Positions 6,380 to 11,544 of a DNA stretch of 11,544 nt are shown here, one piece after another. The translations under genes and the position numbers were made by a program. Origin of the DNA: Muribaculaceae bacterium (GTDB lineage: Bacteria; Bacteroidota; Bacteroidia; Bacteroidales; Muribaculaceae); contig JAIDPP010000264.1 of NCBI GenBank assembly GCA_029062725.1, forward strand, positions 1-11,544, given 5' to 3'. The number at the start of each line of letters is the position of its first letter. Positions within the stretch are counted from its first letter, which is position 1. The notes below the pieces were generated by a model. The model was not told the DNA's origin. It saw only the letters and a list, made by a program, of their open reading frames with translations, and made no database searches.

Positions 6380-7519
6380 ATGTCAAAGATACTGATAACC
6401 GGTGGCGCCGGATTCATAGGATCCAATACGGCCCTTCGTCTGTTAGATGAGGGACATGAGGTCGTGGTGCTCGACAATCTGTCGAAGCAGATTCACGGAG
6501 AGAACCCCGAGGAAACTTCGCCTTTGTATAAAAGCATTAAGGATAGGGTCACTCTCATAAAGGGGAGTGTCACTTCGCGTGAGGATCTCGAGAAGGCTCT
6601 TGATGGTGTCGAGCTGGTGTTGCATTTAGCCGCAGAGACGGGCACAGGCCAATCGATGTATGAGATTGAGAAATATGTCGGTGTCAATATAGGAGGCACG
6701 GCGTTGCTTCTGGACATACTTGCCAACAAACCGAACTCCGTAAGGCGTGTGGTGGTTGCCGAATCGAGAGCCATATATGGCGAGGGGCGCTATTGGAGCG
6801 AGGACCTTCAGGGTTATGTCTATCCCGGGGAGCGTTCCGATGATGATATGTCAAAAGGGGATTTCGAGGTGAAATATCCCGGTTGCGCGACCCCTCTTAT
6901 CCTTGTTGGCACTACGGAGGATTCGGCGATCCATCCCGGCTCGGTATATGGGATAACGAAGCAGGTGCAGGGACAGCTGGTACATTTAGTATGCCGTTCG
7001 ATCGGAATCGAATCGGTATCGTTAAGGTATCAGAACGTTTATGGTCCGGGGCAGTCGCTCAGCAATCCCTATACGGGTATCCTCTCGATCTTCTCCACGA
7101 GGATAAGAAACGGGAACGGCATCAATATCTTCGAGGATGGAAAGGAGACGCGCGATTTCGTATATATCGACGATATAGTGACGGCGACCGTGCTCGCACT
7201 TACCAAGGAGGGCGTCAGCGGTCATGCCTTCAATATCGGCACCGGGGTAGCGACGGATGTGCTCACGGTGGCCCGCACGTTGCTCAAGCATTATAACCGC
7301 GACGTGGAGCTGACGGTATCGGGAAATTACCGAATCGGTGACATCCGCCATAACTTCGCCGACATCACCAAGGCGAGAAAACTTCTGGGCTTCGAGCCTG
7401 CATGGAGTTTCGACGCCGGAATAGAGCAATTCTGCAAATGGGTTGAGGGACAGCCCGTATCCCGCGACACATACGCCGAGTCGATAGAGGAGATGAAGCA
7501 AAAAGGTCTGTATAAGTAA
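6380..7519 (+). CDS. NAD-dependent sugar epimerase, dTDP-L-rhamnose 4-epimerase-like
   Basis: This is an extended short-chain dehydrogenase/reductase acting on a nucleotide sugar. The Rossmann motif GGAGFIGS is at residues 8-15, an NAD-favouring aspartate is D32 (VVLDNLS), HLAAE is near 82-86, S129 precedes AIYGEG, and the catalytic pair is Y190 and K194 (SVYGITK). Two traits point to the WbiB-type dTDP-L-rhamnose 4-epimerase branch, which makes dTDP-6-deoxy-L-talose: an insertion at about 137-185 before the YxxxK motif, and the block RYQNVYGPGQSLSNPYTGIL (218-237). In that branch, as I recall it, the insertion usually has a paired-cysteine motif; here only C169 is present. The 379-aa length fits. 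UDP-sugar 4-epimerase activity remains possible. It starts 13 bp after the acyltransferase. Confidence 0.85.
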   Translation: MSKILITGGAGFIGSNTALRLLDEGHEVVVLDNLSKQIHGENPEETSPLYKSIKDRVTLIKGSVTSREDLEKALDGVELVLHLAAETGTGQSMYEIEKYVGVNIGGTALLLDILANKPNSVRRVVVAESRAIYGEGRYWSEDLQGYVYPGERSDDDMSKGDFEVKYPGCATPLILVGTTEDSAIHPGSVYGITKQVQGQLVHLVCRSIGIESVSLRYQNVYGPGQSLSNPYTGILSIFSTRIRNGNGINIFEDGKETRDFVYIDDIVTATVLALTKEGVSGHAFNIGTGVATDVLTVARTLLKHYNRDVELTVSGNYRIGDIRHNFADITKARKLLGFEPAWSFDAGIEQFCKWVEGQPVSRDTYAESIEEMKQKGLYK

Positions 7520-7524
7520 GGAGT

Positions 7525-8511
7525 ATGAAAGGGAAGAGGATACTGTTTCTTGCCAACCGGCTTTTCGGAATCGAAAAGGTCATAAAGGAGACCTTGGAAA
7601 GAAAGGGGGCGGAGGTCGAATATTATGACGAACGTCCGGCCAATTCTTTCTTAGTAAAGGCCGCGATAAGAATCAACCGTAACCTCATAGGATATTATAT
7701 AGATAAGTATCATAAGGAGATCATCAACCGGACGTCGGGAAAGAAATACGACTACATCTTCTTCATAAAGGGGGAGTCGTTCTCCCACTCCAACCTCAGG
7801 ACACTGTTGGCGGGTCATCCGGAGGCGAAGTCGATAGTCTATCACTGGGATTCGATAGCCAACAACCATAATGCCTTGAATCTGCTCCCGCTGTTTGATT
7901 CAAAGTTCACTTTCGACAGGAATGACAGCCGTCGGCTGAAAATAGGATTTCTTCCTCTTTTCTATTATGACGACTACAGGAAAGTGAAGGAATCCCCGGG
8001 GGAATATGAGAACGATCTTCTCTTTGTAGGCACGGCTCACAGCGACCGTTACAGGATCATCAAGGAGCTCACTAAGAGATTCGCCGAAGCGGGGATGAAA
8101 AGCTACACCTATTTTTATTTCCAGGGGCGCCTGATGTTCTACAAATATTATCTTCAGCACAAGGAGGCACGCGATATAAAGAAAAGCGAGGTGCATTATG
8201 ACCCGGTAGATAAGAATGATCTGCTTGACCTTTACAGGAAATCGCGTGTGATAGTTGATGTCTCGCATCCTAAGCAGACAGGTCTGACATTGCGTTGCAT
8301 AGAGACCTTGGGGGCGGGGAGAAAGCTGATCACGACCAACAGGGACATTGTCAATTATGATTTCTATGATCCGCAGAATATATGCGTCATTGACAGTGAA
8401 AACGTAGCAGTACCGGCCGGTTTCCTTAATTCCGATTATCTTCCGGTGCCTGAGGATATTTATGAAAAATATAGTCTGAGCAGTTGGCTGGATGTGCTGT
8501 TCGGGCAATGA
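7525..8511 (+). CDS. Divergent GT-B-like protein, putative glycosyltransferase
   Basis: This is a 328-aa cytoplasmic protein with no strong textbook motif. Residues 5-10 (RILFLA) open a Rossmann-like N-terminal half, followed by alternating strands and helices including KYDYIFFIKGE (74-84) and SIVYHWDS (103-110). A second half begins near NDLLFVGTAHSDRY (163-176). It contains VIVDVSHPKQTGLTLRCIET (242-261) and then GAGRKLITTN, resembling the C-terminal donor-binding region of GT-B enzymes (G-x-x-x-R-x-x-E, then G-x-x-x-I-T), with E260 as the expected conserved glutamate. Similar proteins accompany Bacteroidetes capsule loci and are often labelled CgeB-like or lipopolysaccharide biosynthesis proteins. 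The GT assignment is inference from fold pattern and context. GGAG (7520-7523) overlaps the junction 5 bp after the preceding stop. Confidence 0.65.
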   Translation: MKGKRILFLANRLFGIEKVIKETLERKGAEVEYYDERPANSFLVKAAIRINRNLIGYYIDKYHKEIINRTSGKKYDYIFFIKGESFSHSNLRTLLAGHPEAKSIVYHWDSIANNHNALNLLPLFDSKFTFDRNDSRRLKIGFLPLFYYDDYRKVKESPGEYENDLLFVGTAHSDRYRIIKELTKRFAEAGMKSYTYFYFQGRLMFYKYYLQHKEARDIKKSEVHYDPVDKNDLLDLYRKSRVIVDVSHPKQTGLTLRCIETLGAGRKLITTNRDIVNYDFYDPQNICVIDSENVAVPAGFLNSDYLPVPEDIYEKYSLSSWLDVLFGQ

Positions 8512-8530
8512 AGTTGTTTTAACAACTTCA
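8509..8530. repeat. 10-bp perfect inverted repeat spanning the GT-B-like gene stop codon
   Basis: TGAAGTTGTT (8509-8518) and AACAACTTCA (8521-8530) are perfect complements separated by TT. The first three bases of the left arm are the stop codon of the preceding gene. As RNA this would be a 9-10-bp stem with a tight loop. It is followed by ATAAGAGAAT rather than a T-run, so it is at best an atypical terminator or an mRNA processing/stability element. Confidence 0.6.
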
Positions 8531-8563
8531 ATAAGAGAATATATCGTTAGTATAATAAAGGAT

Positions 8564-9559
8564 ATGAATATAGTTTTAATAGGAGGCAGCGGATTTGTAG
8601 GAACGCGTTTATTGGAGCTTCTCCGCAACGAGCCGGAAAAATATACCTGCCGGAATGTGGATCTCCTGCCGAGTCATTTTTTCAATGACGTCACGGCCAT
8701 AGGAGATGTGAGAAAAGAGGAGGATATGGACCGGGAACTCAAAGGGGCTGACCTTGTAGTGCTTCTTGCGGCACAGCACAGGGATGACGTCTCTCCTGTC
8801 TCTCTATATTACGATACTAACGTCAAGGGGATGGAGGTGACCCTGAAAGCCATGGAGAAGAACGGAGTCAGAAGACTCATCTTCTTCTCCTCCGTAGCGG
8901 TCTATGGCCTGAATAAGGTCAATCCTGACGAAAGCCATCCCATTGACCCCTTTAACCATTATGGAAAGTCTAAATGGGAGGCGGAGGAGGTGCTCCGGAA
9001 ATGGTATGAAACTCACCCGGACTGGAATATAGACATAGTGCGTCCGACGGTGATTTTCGGCGAACGCAACCGTGGGAATGTGTATAATCTCCTGAAGCAG
9101 ATCTCATCCGGAAAATTCCTTATGGTAGGCAAGGGTGAGAATAAGAAGTCGATGGCATACGTCGGCAATATCGTGGCCTTCGTGAAGTATATGATAGATA
9201 ACGTAACGGAGGGATATAATGTGTTCAATTATGTGGATAAGCCTGACAACGACATGAACCTGCTTGTTGCTACAGTGTCGAAAGTCTTGAATAAGCATAT
9301 CCCATCCACGCATTTCCCTTACTGGCTGGGTATGGCCGGAGGATACGGTTTCGACCTGTTGGCAAAGATTACAGGCAGGAAACTTGCCATCTCCTCGGTG
9401 AGGGTCAAGAAATTCTGTGCCACAACGCAGTTTGATGCCACAAAGGCTCATGGGAGCGGCTTCAAGGCTCCTTATTCGATAGAGGAGGGGTTGAGAAGGA
9501 CTCTCGAATTTGAATTCGTCCATCCCAGGACGGATGATATTCTGTTTATAAGTGAGTAG
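8564..9559 (+). CDS. NAD-dependent epimerase/dehydratase (extended SDR)
   Basis: This is a 331-aa nucleotide-sugar or lipid-linked-sugar modifying enzyme. The nucleotide-binding motif GGSGFVG (residues 7-13) comes immediately after the ATG at 8564, which fixes the start; an in-frame ATG at 8492 would add 24 residues lying inside the preceding gene and its hairpin. VLLAAQ (66-71), FFSSVAVYG (107-115), catalytic Y133 and K137 (YGKSK) and RPTVIFGERNRGN (160-172) complete the SDR pattern. The C-terminal third, about 230-331, is longer than the minimal epimerase fold and probably shapes the substrate pocket. It resembles enzymes acting at C4 of N-acetylated 6-deoxyhexoses (reductases or 4-epimerases), but the substrate is not decidable. 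It is the last gene of the polysaccharide block, separated by a 52-bp AT-rich gap. Confidence 0.85.
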   Translation: MNIVLIGGSGFVGTRLLELLRNEPEKYTCRNVDLLPSHFFNDVTAIGDVRKEEDMDRELKGADLVVLLAAQHRDDVSPVSLYYDTNVKGMEVTLKAMEKNGVRRLIFFSSVAVYGLNKVNPDESHPIDPFNHYGKSKWEAEEVLRKWYETHPDWNIDIVRPTVIFGERNRGNVYNLLKQISSGKFLMVGKGENKKSMAYVGNIVAFVKYMIDNVTEGYNVFNYVDKPDNDMNLLVATVSKVLNKHIPSTHFPYWLGMAGGYGFDLLAKITGRKLAISSVRVKKFCATTQFDATKAHGSGFKAPYSIEEGLRRTLEFEFVHPRTDDILFISE

Positions 9560-9605
9560 CGGACTTGAAGGATTTTTGATATTGCAGTCTGCCATCTGTT
9601 AGTAA

Positions 9606-9622
9606 AAGATTTAATCTTAATC
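9606..9622. repeat. Small inverted and direct repeats upstream of the secreted-protein gene
   Basis: AAGATT-T-AATCTT (9606-9618) is a 6-bp inverted repeat, and TTAATC is repeated back to back at 9611-9622. They sit in the AT-rich 74-bp gap (9560-9633), 11 bp before the GTG start. I see no convincing TAnnTTTG element or terminator in this gap. An operator role is a guess. Confidence 0.35.
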
Positions 9623-9633
9623 TGTTTAATATA

Positions 9634-10119
9634 GTGATAAAGAATAGCTTAAAAAAAGTATTAACGCTTATTGCAGCCATTATCATCGGCACTCCGATAA
9701 TGTCGGCAGAGAATCCGGGTCTCCGGATTACGGATGTGCATGACAATACTTCGGTTTTTTTGGTGGATGAACGCCTGAGGTTGGATATGACAGGCGAGGA
9801 TATAACCATACATTCTTCAAACTCGGAGGTCAGCGTAAAAGTTTCGGATTTAAAGACGCTGTCATATATCAATAAGGAGTTCAGCGGTATCACGGATATA
9901 TCGAGACAGGAGCCTACTCTTGAGATCCGGGATAACATCCTCAAGGTAGTCACCGCGGAAGGAGAGGATCTGTCATGCCGTATATTCGATTTAAAGGGAA
10001 CAATATTTCTGGAGAGAACAATATCCGGAGAGGATATTCTCCATACTGAGTCGTTCCCAAAGGGAGTATATGTAGTGAAAATCGACCGTCTGCCTGCGTT
10101 TAAAATTATCGTGAAATGA
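9634..10119 (+). CDS. Secreted small protein with Por-tail-like C terminus, partner of the CotH-like protein
   Basis: This is a 161-aa protein I cannot assign to a named family over its full length. Residues 1-25 form a signal peptide (KNSLKK, hydrophobic core, probable cleavage after PIMSA). Residues 30-79 form a beta-rich module with TGEDITI and VSVKVSDLKTLSYI, which resembles the N-terminal module of the next protein. Residues about 103-161 follow the Por secretion tail (type IX sorting domain) pattern: a CRIFDLKG turn, a PKGVYVVKI strand, and a final KIIVK. The start is a GTG at 9634; the frame is open back to a stop at 9577 with no ATG. Its stop overlaps the next start (ATGA, 10116-10119), so the two genes are translationally coupled. 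Export is likely; whether a type IX system exists here is unknown. Confidence 0.75.
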   Translation: MIKNSLKKVLTLIAAIIIGTPIMSAENPGLRITDVHDNTSVFLVDERLRLDMTGEDITIHSSNSEVSVKVSDLKTLSYINKEFSGITDISRQEPTLEIRDNILKVVTAEGEDLSCRIFDLKGTIFLERTISGEDILHTESFPKGVYVVKIDRLPAFKIIVK

Positions 10120-11513
10120 GAAAACTCTTTACTTTGCTTACACTTGCCGTAGCTTTCCTGGCAACGGCACAACATAATCTATGCATCTATCGCAACGACA
10201 GCATCTTTCATCAGATCAAGCTCTCCGACGGGGAATGGCTTAGCCATACCGTGAATGGAGATTCCATTACTGCGAATTTCACTGACTTTATCAGCGGGGA
10301 TGTCTCGGTTCCGATCGCGACGATCGATTCGTGCATATTCCGGGCCAGCGATATTCCTGTCTTGCGCCTCACTTTCCCTGATTTTCCGGAAGCTGATGCC
10401 CTTTGGGAGAAGGAACTTTATGTGGATGCGCTCCTTGATATAGAGGGTAACGGCTTTTGCGAAGATGAGGAAGGACTGACGCTTCAGGTAAAAGGGCGAG
10501 GAAACTCCACCTGGGGAATGTCCAAGAAGCCGATGCGCATGAAATTTCCCAAGAAGATATCCCTCTGCGGCTTCAAGAAGATGAAGAATTACGTGCTTCT
10601 CAACAACCATGTCGATCCTACGCTGATGCGTAATGTGATGGCTATGTGGCTCGCAAGGCGTGTCGGAGTACCTTACGCCAACACGATGGTTCCCTGCCAT
10701 GTTTTCATCAACGACCATTATGCGGGCGCCTATACCATGACTGAAAAGGTAGGAATAAACAGCGGTAGCGTCGATATCGACGAGGAGAAGGGTATTCTTT
10801 TCGAGGTCAGCATCGAATATGATGAGGAATTCAAATTCCGCTCACGTCATTGGGATCTCCCGATGATGGTGAAGGATCCCGATTTCGGGGAGCTGTATGA
10901 GGAAGACCGTAAGGGTATGACGGCTCTTCAGCGCTTGTGTAAGTGGGAAGAGGACTGGAATAATGCGGAATATGCCGTTGGAAAAGGGCGTGCTGGTGAG
11001 GTGTTTGACATGCAGAGCGTGGTGAATTTCATTTTTGTCAATGAGTTTGTCTGCAACCATGAGTTAGGTTATCCCAAGAGTCTCTATATCCATAAGAAAT
11101 CTTTGGATGAGGGGGAGAAGTATTATTTCGGCCCTGTGTGGGATTTCGATGCGGCGTTCAATATCAAGAGATGGAACTCCACGGAAAATGAGACAACAGT
11201 ATCGTCTCCCGATGATAATATCTGGCTGCATGATTTCCTTCTGCGCCTGAGGTCACATCCCGAATACAAGGAGCTTCATGCCAGACTCGTGAAGGAATTC
11301 GAGGAGGAGATATTTCCTGAAATGATGGATTATTTTGATGAGTATGCGGCATTGATAGAGCCGTCGGCTAAGCTGAACGCAATGCGCTGGCCGGGTCCGG
11401 AGGTCGTGCAGGACTGGACCTACCGTGAATCCAGTTTCGATACTGACCGTCATATCGGCGAAATGCGTGACTGGCTTATAGCCCGTAAAAATCATATATG
11501 CTCATCGAAGTAA
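10116..11513 (+). CDS. Secreted CotH-family kinase-like protein
   Basis: This is a 465-aa protein of the CotH family, whose characterised Bacillus member is an atypical protein kinase acting on spore-coat proteins. Residues 1-18 are a signal peptide (cleavage probably after LATA; no lipobox cysteine). Residues 22-76 form a beta-rich module ending VSVPIATIDSCIF. The CotH domain spans about 80-460: KGRGNSTWGMSKKPMRMKF (126-144), LLNNHVDPTLMRN (161-173), YAGAYTMTEKV (202-212), NHELGYPKSLYIHK (314-327) and GPVWDFDAAF (339-348), the last two holding the candidate catalytic Asn/Asp residues (N314, D343, D345). The domain looks complete. There is no Por-type tail, unlike its partner. It would act in the periplasm or at the surface; the target is unknown. 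The start overlaps the upstream stop by four bases. Confidence 0.9.
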   Translation: MRKLFTLLTLAVAFLATAQHNLCIYRNDSIFHQIKLSDGEWLSHTVNGDSITANFTDFISGDVSVPIATIDSCIFRASDIPVLRLTFPDFPEADALWEKELYVDALLDIEGNGFCEDEEGLTLQVKGRGNSTWGMSKKPMRMKFPKKISLCGFKKMKNYVLLNNHVDPTLMRNVMAMWLARRVGVPYANTMVPCHVFINDHYAGAYTMTEKVGINSGSVDIDEEKGILFEVSIEYDEEFKFRSRHWDLPMMVKDPDFGELYEEDRKGMTALQRLCKWEEDWNNAEYAVGKGRAGEVFDMQSVVNFIFVNEFVCNHELGYPKSLYIHKKSLDEGEKYYFGPVWDFDAAFNIKRWNSTENETTVSSPDDNIWLHDFLLRLRSHPEYKELHARLVKEFEEEIFPEMMDYFDEYAALIEPSAKLNAMRWPGPEVVQDWTYRESSFDTDRHIGEMRDWLIARKNHICSSK

Positions 11514-11544
11514 TATCGATGTCCCCATCCGAACCATTCTGACA

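Noticed and set aside
7900..8628. 242-codon open frame on the - strand opposite the GT-B-like gene
   Set aside because: It has no family signature and is antisense to a better supported gene on the + strand, which fits the operon spacing.
11503..11521. CATCGA/TCGATG hairpin around the CotH-like gene stop as a terminator
   Set aside because: The stem is only 6 bp and is followed by TCCCCATCCG with no T-run. The window ends before any real terminator can be judged.

Overview
The window looks like a Bacteroidales chromosome segment. The evidence is a TAnnTTTG-type promoter element (4971-4978), weak Shine-Dalgarno signals, flippase and polymerase types common in this order, and a small secreted protein with a Por-tail-like C terminus. 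Gut genera such as the Muribaculaceae or Prevotella would fit, but the genus cannot be fixed from the sequence alone. All convincing genes lie on the + strand.

Positions 1-9559 are a capsule/exopolysaccharide locus of the Wzx/polymerase type, entered partway through its first visible gene. In order it holds: the 3' end of a Wzc-type bacterial tyrosine kinase with a repeat-encoded tyrosine tail; a PHP-family tyrosine phosphatase; a Wzx-type flippase; a GT2 glycosyltransferase; an EpsG-type polymerase; a 190-bp non-coding gap with a predicted promoter, an A9 tract and a long leader hairpin; a second GT2 glycosyltransferase; a hexapeptide-repeat acyltransferase; a sugar epimerase that most resembles dTDP-L-rhamnose 4-epimerase; a divergent GT-B-like protein; and a second NAD-dependent epimerase/dehydratase. 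Inferred roles: the glycosyltransferases build a lipid-linked repeat unit, the acyltransferase decorates it, the SDR enzymes supply modified nucleotide sugars, the flippase exports the unit, the EpsG protein polymerises it, and the kinase/phosphatase pair sets chain length and export. No initiating sugar-phosphate transferase, outer-membrane exporter or UpxY/UpxZ-type regulator is visible here.

Positions 9634-11513 are a separate two-gene unit. A 161-aa secreted protein with a Por-tail-like C terminus overlaps, by ATGA, a secreted CotH-family kinase-like protein. Both have signal peptides and appear to share a small beta-rich N-terminal module. This pair is the best candidate for something little described, but its function is not shown by the sequence.

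No tRNA, rRNA, insertion sequence, CRISPR array or toxin-antitoxin pair was recognised. No gene-free stretch exceeds 300 bases.
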